This document shows positions 1 through 7,532 of a stretch of DNA of 64,000 bases, piece by piece. The DNA comes from Anabaena sp. WA102 (lineage in GTDB: Bacteria > Cyanobacteriota > Cyanobacteriia > Cyanobacteriales > Nostocaceae). Position 1 is the stretch's first letter. The number at the start of each line of letters is the position of its first letter. The DNA is taken from positions 1,674,001 through 1,738,000 of the forward strand of contig NZ_CP011456.1 in NCBI RefSeq assembly GCF_001277295.1, in the 5' to 3' direction. Under the pieces are notes generated by a model. It was not told the DNA's origin. It made no database searches and was given only the letters and a program-made list of their open reading frames with translations. Position numbers and translations under genes: made by a program.

Positions 1-279
1 ATTCATAATTTGTAACGAATAAAGACTCTATAGCATTGTATAAACATAAACTGTAGGGGTTAAACAACAGAGGAAAGTTGAAAAAAGCAGGCAATTCATC
101 AAGTTTGCCACTTTCTCATAAAATTTTCCTTGACTCTCATAATTTTTGGTTTGTAAACTGTAAACTAGTAAATGAGAGAGCGAATTGAGAAACGCTTTGA
201 TTTGACTCCGTTGCGAACAAATCCAAATTAGTTTTAATTTAGACATCTCTCAACTAAGTAATTTAGGAGATTAGAGTCC
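1..279 (+). promoter_or_regulatory. Upstream leader region of the cpc operon
   Basis: No gene is visible before cpcB. The stretch is AT-rich and ends with a strong ribosome binding site, AGGAGA at 265-270, nine bases before the cpcB ATG. Position and family knowledge make this the promoter and long 5' leader of the phycocyanin operon. I could not assign a convincing -10/-35 pair. No pec genes, which often precede cpc in Nostocales, fall inside the window. Confidence 0.5.
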
Positions 280-801
280 ATGACATTAGATGTATTTTCC
301 AAGGTTGTTTCCCAAGCCGACGCTAGAGGCGAATTCCTCAGCACCGAACAACTAGATGCTTTAAGTGCAGTTGTAGCTTCCGGCAACAAGCGTTTAGACG
401 CTGTTAACCGCATTACAAGCAACGCTTCCGCTATCGTTACCAACGCAGCTCGTTCTTTATTTGAAGAACAGCCTCAATTGATCGCTCCCGGTGGTAATGC
501 TTACACCAACCGTCGGAACGCTGCTTGTCTACGCGACATGGAAATCATTTTACGCTATGTTACCTACGCCGCTATCGCTGGTGACGCTAGTGTTCTTGAT
601 GACCGTTGCTTGAACGGCTTGCGCGAAACATACCAAGCTTTGGGTACTCCTGGTAGCTCTGTAGCAGTTGGTGTTGGTAAAATGAAAGAAGCAGCGATCG
701 CTATCGTTAACGATCCTAACGGTATCACCAAAGGTGATTGCAGTTCTTTGGTTTCTGAATTGGCAAGCTACTTCGACCGCGCTGCGGCTGCTGTTGTTTA
801 A
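280..801 (+). CDS. cpcB: C-phycocyanin beta subunit
   Basis: This is the beta chain of phycocyanin, the 620 nm-absorbing pigment protein of phycobilisome rods. It pairs with CpcA into (alpha-beta)6 discs on the cytoplasmic face of the thylakoid. The 173 residues match the family length. Bilin-binding cysteines are visible at 83 (AACLRDM) and 154 (KGDCSS), corresponding to Cys82 and Cys153 of the mature chain, and the GGNAYTNRR segment around the methylated asparagine is kept. AGGAGA lies nine bases before the ATG. It is the first gene of the operon, followed 103 bp later by cpcA. Confidence 0.98.
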   Translation: MTLDVFSKVVSQADARGEFLSTEQLDALSAVVASGNKRLDAVNRITSNASAIVTNAARSLFEEQPQLIAPGGNAYTNRRNAACLRDMEIILRYVTYAAIAGDASVLDDRCLNGLRETYQALGTPGSSVAVGVGKMKEAAIAIVNDPNGITKGDCSSLVSELASYFDRAAAAVV

Positions 802-904
802 TAATTCATGACAAATTGGCTCAAACCTGAATTGAGCTTTTCCCATAGTCTGCATGGCGTAGCCATACAAAAAAAGCAAGAAACTATCTAGGAGATTTTC
901 ACCA

Positions 905-1393
905 ATGAAAACACCAATTACCGAAGCAATCGCATCTGCTGATACCCAAGGACGCTTTTTAAGCAATACCGAATTACAAGCAGTTAACGGTCGTCTAGTT
1001 CGTGCCGCTGCCAGCATGGAAGCTGCTCGTGGTTTAACAGCTAACGCTCAAAAATTGATTGACGGTGCTACTAGCGCCGTATACAGCAAATTCCCTTACA
1101 CCACCTCCACACAAGGCAATCAATTCGCAGCTGATCCTCGTGGTAAAGCTAAGTGCGCCCGTGACGTTGGTCACTACCTCCGCATCATCACCTATAGCTT
1201 AGTTGCTGGTGGTACAGGTCCTTTGGATGAGTTCTTAATTGCCGGTTTAGCTGAAGTTAACGCCGCATTTGACTTATCTCCTAGCTGGTACGTAGAAGCA
1301 TTGAAATCCATCAAAGCTAGTCATGGTCTAAGTGGTCAAGCTGCTAACGAAGCTAATACCTACATTGACTACGCAATCAACGCTCTTAGCTAG
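905..1393 (+). CDS. cpcA: C-phycocyanin alpha subunit
   Basis: This is the alpha chain of phycocyanin, partner of CpcB in rod discs. It has 162 residues, the standard length, with a single phycocyanobilin-attachment cysteine at 84 (KAKCARDV). The bilin is attached by the CpcE/CpcF lyase encoded downstream. A clear AGGAG at 890-894 precedes the ATG at 905. A long base-paired element starts nine bases after the stop codon and separates the highly expressed cpcBA pair from the linker genes. Confidence 0.98.
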   Translation: MKTPITEAIASADTQGRFLSNTELQAVNGRLVRAAASMEAARGLTANAQKLIDGATSAVYSKFPYTTSTQGNQFAADPRGKAKCARDVGHYLRIITYSLVAGGTGPLDEFLIAGLAEVNAAFDLSPSWYVEALKSIKASHGLSGQAANEANTYIDYAINALS

Positions 1394-1401
1394 ATAGCGT
1401 C

Positions 1402-1573
1402 ATGCCCGGAGAGGGATACAATTGTTAGATGGATTTACCCCTAAAGGGGTTCACCAGTCGTTCATGGGGAGTCACTGCGTAAGTTAGAAAACATTCTGAC
1501 TGGGAATTGAGTGGCGTTAAGACCATACATGATCACTCTGGTTCACCTAGCAATTGGATCTAGCTCCGGGCAT
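1402..1573. other. Long hairpin element between cpcA and cpcC
   Basis: Perfect 10-bp inverted ends (ATGCCCGGAG at 1402-1411 and its complement at 1564-1573) enclose a second stem (1419-1428 with 1547-1556, one G-T pair) and an inner CCCC-TAAA-GGGG hairpin at about 1438-1449. The transcript should fold into a long stem-loop that could act as a processing, stability or attenuation element between cpcBA and the linker genes. The core 1446-1469 matches 22 of 24 bases of the IS605-like element at 62356-62379, so this may be a captured mobile-element remnant. The fold is seen in the sequence; the function is inferred. Confidence 0.6.
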
Positions 1574-1598
1574 AGTTTTATGTACAGATAAAACAGGT

Positions 1599-1698
1599 CA
1601 AGAGGCAAGAGGCAAGAGGCAAGAGGCAAGAGGCAAAAGGCAAGAGGCAAAAGGCAAGAGGCAAGAGGCAAGAGGCAAGAGGCAAGAGGTAAGAGGTA
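1599..1698. repeat. STRR heptamer array (CAAGAGG units)
   Basis: About fourteen tandem copies of a seven-base unit (CAAGAGG, with CAAAAGG and TAAGAGG variants) lie between the cpcA hairpin and cpcC. A short run of TGACCACTGAC-type repeats follows to about 1740. Such heptanucleotide STRR arrays are typical of heterocystous cyanobacteria. There are no spacers, so this is not a CRISPR array. Confidence 0.9.
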
Positions 1699-1782
1699 AA
1701 TCCTACTGACCACTGACCACTGACAACTGACAACTGACCAAGCTTTATTCAGCCAAAATTCGGCACAATAAAGGGGAAAAAT

Positions 1783-2643
1783 ATGGCAATTACAACAGCA
1801 GCATCCAGACTGGGGACAGAGCCTTTTAGCGACGCACGCAGAGTTGAACTGCGCCCCAACGCCAGCCGTGAAGAAGTCGAATTAGTAATTCGTGCCGTTT
1901 ATCGGCAAGTCTTAGGAAATGACTATATATTGGCATCAGATCGCTTAATCAGCGCAGAATCACTGCTACGCGATGGCAACTTGAGCGTCCGTGAGTTTGT
2001 TCGCAGCATCGCTAAATCAGAACTCTACAAAGCTAAATTCTTCTACAACAGTTTTCAAACCCGGTTAATTGAACTCAACTATAAACATTTGTTGGGTCGC
2101 GCACCATACAATGAGTCCGAAGTAACTTACCACTTAGACTTATATATTAACCAAGGTTACGACGCAGAAATTGACTCCTACATTGATTCTGAAGAATATC
2201 AAAATAGCTTTGGGGAAAGTGTTGTTCCCTACTATCGCGGTTTTGATTTTCAAATAGGACAAAGTGCAGCCGGATTTACTCGGATGTTCCGTTTATACCG
2301 GGGTTATGCAAACAGCGATACTGCTCAAGTCGAAGGTTCTAAATCTCGTTTAGCGCGGGAATTAGCTAGTAATCAGACCTCATCAGTTGTTGGACCATCT
2401 GGCAGTAATGAAAACTGGGGTTTCCGTGTATCTGCGGGTAACGCTCCTAAGCAAAACTTGGGTAATGCTGTAGGAGAATCAAATCGTACCTACCGAGTTG
2501 AAGTTACAGGCATCCGCAATCCAGGATACCCCAGCGTGCGCCGCAGCAGCACAGTATTTATTGTACCTTACGAGCGCCTTTTAGACAAAATGCAGCAAAT
2601 TCATCGAGTTGGCGGCAAAATTGTCAGCGTAATTTCAACCTAA
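1783..2643 (+). CDS. cpcC: Phycocyanin-associated rod linker polypeptide
   Basis: This core-distal rod linker joins phycocyanin hexamers within a phycobilisome rod. It has 286 residues. Residues of about 20-155 form the PBS-linker domain (YRQVLGNDYIL, SVREFVRS, LLGRAPYNESE, SFGESVVPYYRGF). After a loose spacer, the last ~55 residues form a CpcD-like domain (YRVEVTGIRNPG...RRSSTVFIVPYERL). The two-domain layout and the downstream cpcD identify CpcC. PecC is related, but no pec genes flank it here. Confidence 0.95.
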   Translation: MAITTAASRLGTEPFSDARRVELRPNASREEVELVIRAVYRQVLGNDYILASDRLISAESLLRDGNLSVREFVRSIAKSELYKAKFFYNSFQTRLIELNYKHLLGRAPYNESEVTYHLDLYINQGYDAEIDSYIDSEEYQNSFGESVVPYYRGFDFQIGQSAAGFTRMFRLYRGYANSDTAQVEGSKSRLARELASNQTSSVVGPSGSNENWGFRVSAGNAPKQNLGNAVGESNRTYRVEVTGIRNPGYPSVRRSSTVFIVPYERLLDKMQQIHRVGGKIVSVIST

Positions 2644-2692
2644 GATCCGGTGCTGTTCACCGACAAAACTCATCATAGGAGATATAGAAGTA

Positions 2693-2932
2693 ATGTTCGG
2701 TCAAACCACACTTGGCGCTAGTAGCGTTTCCTCATCTGCAAGCCGCGTATTTCGTTACGAAGTTGTCGGCTTAAAGCAAAACGAAGAAAGCGACAAAAAT
2801 AAATTTGACATTCGCCGCAGTGGTAGCGTGTTTATTACCGTACCCTACAGCCGGATGAATGAGGAAATGCAACGAATTAGCCGTTTAGGTGGCAGAATAG
2901 TCAAAATTGAAACTTTGACAGTAGCAGAATAA
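2693..2932 (+). CDS. cpcD: Phycobilisome rod-capping linker
   Basis: This 79-residue linker caps the distal end of the rod and limits its length. It is a stand-alone CpcD domain: FRYEVVGLKQNEE, then RRSGSVFITVPYSRMNEEMQRISRLGGRIVKI. It is clearly homologous to the CpcC tail. AGGAGATATAG precedes the ATG. It lies 49 bp after cpcC and 16 bp before cpcE, as in other Nostocales. Confidence 0.95.
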   Translation: MFGQTTLGASSVSSSASRVFRYEVVGLKQNEESDKNKFDIRRSGSVFITVPYSRMNEEMQRISRLGGRIVKIETLTVAE

Positions 2933-2948
2933 ACATAACGCCCTGGCA

Positions 2949-3779
2949 ATGATAGAAACCAGTGGAGAAGCATATTCTGTAGAGAATGCCCCAAATCTCA
3001 CACCAGAGATAGCGATCGCTAACCTGCAATCATCAGATTTAAGTCTCCGCTATTATGCTGCTTGGTGGTTGGGTAAGTTCCGGGTCAGTCAGCCAGAAGC
3101 CATAGACGCACTGATCAAGGCGTTAGAGGATGAATCTGACAGAACCGAACTGGGTGGTTATCCCTTACGGCGTAATGCCGCGAGGGCGCTTGGTAAATTG
3201 GGCAACCTAAAAGCCGTACCAGGTTTGATTAAGTGTTTAGAATGTAGTGATTTTTATGTCCGCGAAGCAGCAGCCCAATCTTTAGCTATGCTTCAGGATA
3301 AAACCGCATTACCAGCACTGATCAAACTGCTCGATGGGGGAGTTGACCAAGCTGTACAAGTACCTGGTTTTCCCCACCTTGCCCAACCCTATACAGCAGT
3401 ATTAGAAGCCTTAGGAGCTATGGGTGCAACTGAGGCTATTTCCCTTGTGCAGCCTTTTCTCAAGCATTCTGTTCCTCGATTACAATGCTCCGCCGCGAGA
3501 GCCATGTACCAACTGACACAAGACTCTATTTATGGTGAGTTATTAGTGAAAACTTTGGCAACAGGTGATTTGAAAATGCGTCGCGTTGTGTTGGGGGATT
3601 TAGGGGCGATTGGGTATTTGGCAGCAGCAGAGGCGATCGCCCAAGCGCAAGTGGAAAGTAGCTTTAAACTTATTGCTTTAAAAGGACTATTAGAGTATCA
3701 ACTGCCAGAACAGTCTGATACTTTTGATATATCCGAACCAGCTATCCGAATCATGAATCTCATAGATTCACTCTTATAG
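2949..3779 (+). CDS. cpcE: Phycocyanin alpha-subunit phycocyanobilin lyase, CpcE subunit
   Basis: CpcE is one half of the heterodimeric lyase that attaches phycocyanobilin to Cys84 of CpcA. The 276 residues are built from HEAT-like helical repeats (LRYYAAWWLGKF, LRRNAARALGKLGNLKAVPGL, VREAAAQSLAMLQD, LQCSAARAMYQLT, MRRVVLGDLGAIG). It lies between cpcD and cpcF, the usual order. A 105-bp gap with TGACCAC-type tandem repeats separates it from cpcF. Confidence 0.95.
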   Translation: MIETSGEAYSVENAPNLTPEIAIANLQSSDLSLRYYAAWWLGKFRVSQPEAIDALIKALEDESDRTELGGYPLRRNAARALGKLGNLKAVPGLIKCLECSDFYVREAAAQSLAMLQDKTALPALIKLLDGGVDQAVQVPGFPHLAQPYTAVLEALGAMGATEAISLVQPFLKHSVPRLQCSAARAMYQLTQDSIYGELLVKTLATGDLKMRRVVLGDLGAIGYLAAAEAIAQAQVESSFKLIALKGLLEYQLPEQSDTFDISEPAIRIMNLIDSLL

Positions 3780-3837
3780 TCAGTAGTCAGTTGTTAATTG
3801 TCAGTTGCAAAACTACTGACCGTTCGGCTGACGCTCA

Positions 3838-3877
3838 CGGCGAAGCCACTGACCACTGACCACTGACCACTGACGAC
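3838..3877. repeat. Short tandem repeat (TGACCAC units) between cpcE and cpcF
   Basis: Four tandem CTGACCA heptamers follow a CGGCTGACGCTCACGGCGAAG segment in the cpcE-cpcF gap. It is an STRR-type array ending just before the cpcF ATG. No coding potential is visible. Confidence 0.75.
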
Positions 3878-3884
3878 TAATCAA

Positions 3885-4484
3885 ATGGATGAACTAATTC
3901 GGGCTGTCACCGTAGCAGAAACACCTGAGCAAATGGTGACAGCAGTTAAAAATTTGGCAGCAGCCAAAGATCCATTGGCAATTCCTACCTTAATTGCCGT
4001 CTTTGGTTATAACAATCCAGCAGCGGCCATAGTGGCGGCAGCCGGGTTGACGGAGTTGGGAGAAATAGCAGTGCCACAATTGCTAGACCAAATTGATGAT
4101 TATAACTATGGCGCACGGGCTTATTCGATTCGTACAATAGCTGCGATCGCAGATCCCCGTGCTTTGGATATTCTCATCTCCACTGCATTGACTGACTTTG
4201 CCCCTAGTGTCCGCCGTGCTGCTGCGAAGGGATTAGGAAACATACATTGGCAGAAATTAGCACCTACTGAAGCTGAAATAGCCATTAACCGCGCCCTAGA
4301 GACACTTCTGTTGATTTGCGAAGATCCAGATTGGTCAATTCGTTATGCTGCTATTGTTGGGTTACAAGCTTTAGCAAAAGTAGCTATAGTGCAATTACCT
4401 ATTTCGGCTAAATTTCAATTAATGCTGACTAACGATACTGAAAAAGCCGTTCGCGCTCGCGTTCAGTTAGCCTTGGCTCAGTAA
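3885..4484 (+). CDS. cpcF: Phycocyanin alpha-subunit phycocyanobilin lyase, CpcF subunit
   Basis: CpcF is the second subunit of the CpcE/CpcF chromophore lyase. It has 199 residues of HEAT-like repeats (AIPTLIAVFGYNNPAAAIVAAAGLTELGE, ARAYSIRTIAAIADPRALDIL, VRRAAAKGLGNI, IRYAAIVGLQALAKV). It directly follows cpcE and precedes cpcG1. The region before the ATG is tandem repeat without a strong ribosome binding site, so initiation may be weak. Confidence 0.93.
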   Translation: MDELIRAVTVAETPEQMVTAVKNLAAAKDPLAIPTLIAVFGYNNPAAAIVAAAGLTELGEIAVPQLLDQIDDYNYGARAYSIRTIAAIADPRALDILISTALTDFAPSVRRAAAKGLGNIHWQKLAPTEAEIAINRALETLLLICEDPDWSIRYAAIVGLQALAKVAIVQLPISAKFQLMLTNDTEKAVRARVQLALAQ

Positions 4485-4521
4485 ACTGATTTATATACCA
4501 TATAACAAGGTAAAAGTAAAG

Positions 4522-5358
4522 ATGTCAATACCACTACTAGAATATGCGCCCAAGTCGCAAAACCAGCGAGTAGAAGGTTATGAAGTTGCCAACGAAGACA
4601 CCCCAACTACTTATCGCTTAGATAGAGCTACCTCAGACCAAGATATTGATAGCATCATCTGGGCTGCATATCGCCAAATTTTCAGCGAACATTTGATTTT
4701 AGCCAGCTACAAGCAAACCGCTTTAGAATCACAACTGCGAAATCGGGCGATTACCCTCCGTGATTTTATTCGAGGTTTAGGTAAATCAGACGTTTACCAT
4801 ACCCAAGTAGCGGATACAAATTCTAACTATCGCTTAGTTGACATCACCTTAAAACGTTTCTTAGGTCGGGCTGCTTACAACAAAGACGAAGAAATTGCTT
4901 GGTCAATTGTGATTGCTACCAAAGGTTTACACGGTTTTATAGATGCTCTATTAGAATCAGACGAGTATTTAGACAACTTTGGTGATGATGTTGTCCCCTA
5001 CCAACGTCGTCGCTTTGGCTCACGCCCCTTTAACCTAGCTAACCCCCGTTATGGTGCTGACTGGCGCGATACTCAAAACCTGCGTGGTTTGGCTGGTCGT
5101 TCCTACTACAGTATCCGCACATCAGGACAACTGACCACAGCAGATATCCGTCGGGCGATTCCCGCCAACTTCTTCATTATGGCGGGAACAATTATTACCA
5201 ACGAATGCAACTACCAACGCAGTTTGGCGACAGCCCAATCTTTCGTTAGTAACACCGCAATACCTGACACTAGCAGAGATAACCAAGAACAACCCAGCAT
5301 TAAACCTGTGGCAGTTTCCTTACCCTATCGTTACATCCCTGCTAATGCTAAAAATTAG
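4522..5358 (+). CDS. cpcG1: Phycobilisome rod-core linker CpcG1
   Basis: This linker attaches a phycocyanin rod to the allophycocyanin core. Its 278 residues begin MSIPLLEYAPKSQNQRV, the rod-core linker signature. The PBS-linker domain spans about residues 35-175 (IIWAAYRQIFSEHLIL, LRDFIRGLGKSDVY, RFLGRAAYNKDEEIAWSI, YLDNFGDDVVPYQRRRFG). The ~100-residue C-terminal arm, which contacts the core, has no membrane segment. It is the first of four tandem cpcG copies, and its length fits Anabaena CpcG1. Confidence 0.93.
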   Translation: MSIPLLEYAPKSQNQRVEGYEVANEDTPTTYRLDRATSDQDIDSIIWAAYRQIFSEHLILASYKQTALESQLRNRAITLRDFIRGLGKSDVYHTQVADTNSNYRLVDITLKRFLGRAAYNKDEEIAWSIVIATKGLHGFIDALLESDEYLDNFGDDVVPYQRRRFGSRPFNLANPRYGADWRDTQNLRGLAGRSYYSIRTSGQLTTADIRRAIPANFFIMAGTIITNECNYQRSLATAQSFVSNTAIPDTSRDNQEQPSIKPVAVSLPYRYIPANAKN

Positions 5359-5360
5359 TC

Positions 5361-5393
5361 ATTGGTAATTGGTAATTGGTAATTGGTAATTGG
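5361..5393. repeat. STRR heptamer array (GGTAATT units)
   Basis: Tandem GGTAATT heptamers start directly after the cpcG1 stop and abut the 8-bp target duplication of the following miniature element. Confidence 0.8.
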
Positions 5394-5400
5394 AAAATAC

Positions 5401-5534
5401 GGCGTTGCTGATTAAGAGTATGATTTTATTATGCCTACGGCACGCTGCGCGAACACGCAGAGGCGCTCCAGTCGCAGAGAGTAAGAGTTTCATTTTTTTG
5501 ATTTTTCAATTTCATACCTCAATTCAGCAACGCC
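5401..5534. mobile_element. MITE family A, copy 1 (134 bp, 8-bp target duplication)
   Basis: The element opens with GGCGTTGCTGATTAAG and closes with AATTCAGCAACGCC, which are inverted repeats of each other. It is flanked by a perfect 8-bp direct repeat, GAAAATAC, at 5393-5400 and 5535-5542. A second copy of identical length lies at 9674-9807. There is no open reading frame. The ends resemble those of IS5-group insertion sequences (inference), which would supply the transposase in trans. Confidence 0.9.
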
Positions 5535-5546
5535 GAAAATACTTAT

Positions 5547-5593
5547 TCCCTGTTCCCTGTTCCCTGTTCCCTGTTCCCTGTTCCCTGTTCCCT
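5547..5593. repeat. STRR heptamer array (TTCCCTG units)
   Basis: About six tandem TTCCCTG heptamers lie between the miniature element and the cpcG2 start. They belong to the heptanucleotide repeat class found elsewhere in the window. Confidence 0.85.
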
Positions 5594-5607
5594 AACAACT
5601 GACAAAC

Positions 5608-6351
5608 ATGACAATACCTTTACTAGAATACAAACCCAGTTCTCAAAACCAGCGTGTTTCTGGTTATGAAGTTCCCAACGAAGATACACCCAAAATTTAC
5701 CGCATCGAAGACTACGGCTTTGGTGGAGAAGTAGAAGAACTAATTTGGGCGGCTTATCGGCAACTTTTTAGCGAACACGTAATTCTCAAATTTTACCGCC
5801 AAGTTCACTTAGAATCCCAAGTCAAAAACAAAGCCATTACCGTCCGCAATTTTATCCGGGGTTTAGCAAAATCTGAAGCTTTCCAAAATTTGGTAATTCA
5901 GAGTAACTCCAACTACAGATTAGTAGAAATTGGACTAAAACGGTTATTGGGTCGCGCACCTTATAACAAAGAAGAAGAAATCGCTTGGTCAATTGTGATT
6001 GCTACCAAAGGTTGGGGCGGTTTTGTGGATGCTTTACTAGATTCTGAAGAATATCAAAACAACTTTGGGGAAAATATCGTTCCCTACCAAAGACGACGTT
6101 ATAAAGATAGACCCTTTAATTTAGTAACACCACGATACAGCGACTACTGGCGCGACCAAATCGAGGATGCTCGTTACAAATGGGGCGACATCAAAAACTT
6201 TTTGGATATGGCAAATTCCATTAAGATTAAAACAGTGCCTCACACACCAGTTAGCACTGCCAACATCCAAATTCCTAACACTACCAGAGACACCAAATCA
6301 ACAGGTATTCCTGTTTCTATTAGTCCTAGTGCTAGTTTTCCCCTGCGCTAA
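5608..6351 (+). CDS. cpcG2: Phycobilisome rod-core linker CpcG2
   Basis: This is the second rod-core linker, 247 residues, starting MTIPLLEYKPSSQNQRV. The PBS-linker domain covers about residues 35-175 (LIWAAYRQLFSEHVIL, VRNFIRGLAKSEAF, LKRLLGRAPYNKEEEIAWSI, NNFGENIVPYQRRRY) and a soluble tail follows. The upstream bases are heptamer repeat with no clear Shine-Dalgarno motif. Its TAA stop codon (6349-6351) is exactly one half of the 3-bp target duplication of a miniature element that follows. Confidence 0.93.
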   Translation: MTIPLLEYKPSSQNQRVSGYEVPNEDTPKIYRIEDYGFGGEVEELIWAAYRQLFSEHVILKFYRQVHLESQVKNKAITVRNFIRGLAKSEAFQNLVIQSNSNYRLVEIGLKRLLGRAPYNKEEEIAWSIVIATKGWGGFVDALLDSEEYQNNFGENIVPYQRRRYKDRPFNLVTPRYSDYWRDQIEDARYKWGDIKNFLDMANSIKIKTVPHTPVSTANIQIPNTTRDTKSTGIPVSISPSASFPLR

Positions 6352-6453
6352 GGAATGTGAATTAAATAAGGTGCAAAAGTAGGGTGTGTTAGCGACAGCG
6401 TAACGCACCATTCCAGGTTACATCAGAATTGCAGGTTATTAAATTTGCGTTCC
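6352..6453. mobile_element. MITE family C, copy 1, inserted at the cpcG2 stop codon
   Basis: This 102-bp element opens GGAATGTGAATTAAATAA and closes TTATTAAATTTGCGTTCC, imperfect inverted ends. It is flanked by TAA on both sides (6349-6351 and 6454-6456). The left TAA is the cpcG2 stop codon, so the insertion duplicated the stop. The core holds a palindromic GTGTTAGCGACAGCGTAACGC. A nearly identical copy lies at 59672-59773. Confidence 0.85.
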
Positions 6454-6596
6454 TAAATAGTTTTTTAACTAGCTGGGAAATTTCGGTGATAAAAGTGACA
6501 AAGTTTGCATTTTTTTCAGGATTTTAATTTTAGTTATTTCGCTAAGTATTACGACATTTTAAGATGCCAACTTTACCAAAAGGCAGGTTCTTTAAA

Positions 6597-7325
6597 ATGG
6601 CAATTCCTTTACTTAAATACAAACCTACAACTCAAAACCAAAGAGTGAACAGCTTCGGTACGGCAGATATTAACGAAGACAATCCTTATATCTACCGAAT
6701 TGAAAATGCTAATTCTTCCGGCGAACTTGAACAACTAATTTGGGCTGCTTATCGCCAAATCTTCAACGAACAGGAGATTCTCAAATTTAACCGTCAAATT
6801 ACCCTAGAAACCCAACTCAAAAATAGGTCAATTACGGTTAAAGACTTCATTCGTGGTTTGGTGAAATCAGAGCGATTTTATCAGCTAGTTGTAACACCTA
6901 ATAACAACTATCGGTTGGTAGAAATGGTTCTAAAAAGAATTTTGGGTCGTTCTCCCTATAATGAGCAAGAAAAAATTGCTTGGTCAATTCAAATTGCTAC
7001 TTTAGGTTGGGGAAAATTTGTAGATATTCTGATTGATAGTAGCGAGTATGAACAAGCCTTTGGTGAGTATACCGTACCCTATCAACGCAAACGAATGACC
7101 ACAGACCGACCAATCAGCTTTACTCCCCGCTATGGTGCTGATTATCGTGACCGGGCAGGTATTGTCCAAAAATGGCCGTATATTCGTCAATGGCGTGGAG
7201 GTTTCTACCCAGGCTCTGGGCAAAATGTTGATTTGGGGGCATTGTCTGCTGTATTACTGGTAATAACCGCAGGCATCACTTTCTTGTTGATTCTCAATTG
7301 GTTAGGAATTAGTGATATCTACTAA
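6597..7325 (+). CDS. cpcG3: CpcL-type rod linker with membrane anchor (CpcG3)
   Basis: This member of the CpcG family has 242 residues from the ATG at 6597 (MAIPLLKYKPTTQNQRV). That start aligns with the other copies; an in-frame ATG at 6564 is less likely. The PBS-linker domain is normal (LIWAAYRQIFNEQEIL, VKDFIRGLVKSERFY, LGRSPYNEQEKIAWSI). The last ~30 residues are a hydrophobic helix (LSAVLLVITAGITFLLIL), the mark of CpcL, which anchors core-less rods to the thylakoid near photosystem I. Anabaena CpcG3 has the same design. Confidence 0.92.
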   Translation: MAIPLLKYKPTTQNQRVNSFGTADINEDNPYIYRIENANSSGELEQLIWAAYRQIFNEQEILKFNRQITLETQLKNRSITVKDFIRGLVKSERFYQLVVTPNNNYRLVEMVLKRILGRSPYNEQEKIAWSIQIATLGWGKFVDILIDSSEYEQAFGEYTVPYQRKRMTTDRPISFTPRYGADYRDRAGIVQKWPYIRQWRGGFYPGSGQNVDLGALSAVLLVITAGITFLLILNWLGISDIY

Positions 7326-7351
7326 CCTTTTGAGGGGAAAATAAGTAAGTA

Positions 7352-7476
7352 ATCCCGCCTCAGAATGAATTCTGAGTCTAATAGCAAAAGTCGTCTCAAG
7401 ACGACTGAAAAAAAAGTTTATAGTCCGTTTTAACGGACTTTAGTTATTAGCCCTAAACTTCAGTTCTGGGCGGGGT
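7352..7476. repeat. Multi-hairpin dispersed repeat between cpcG3 and cpcG4
   Basis: The ends are inverted repeats (ATCCCGCCTCAGAA against TTCTGGGCGGGGT). Inside are three short hairpins: around GAATTC, AGTCGTC-TCAA-GACGACT, and GTCCGTTTTAACGGAC. A related layout with the same GTCCGTTTT hairpin occurs at 16012-16143. It is non-coding and MITE-like. Confidence 0.65.
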
Positions 7477-7532
7477 ATTTCTAGAACGAAATCTTTCTTT
7501 GTTTAATTTGATCATAAAAGGAGAAAATTAAT

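Noticed and set aside
280..1393. Phycoerythrocyanin (pecB/pecA) instead of phycocyanin
   Set aside because: The beta chain follows CpcB residue by residue, and cpcC-cpcD-cpcE-cpcF-cpcG follow, which is the cpc rather than the pec order.
1599..1698. Repeat array looking like a CRISPR
   Set aside because: Units are seven bases long and directly adjacent without spacers, and no cas genes are present. It is an STRR array.
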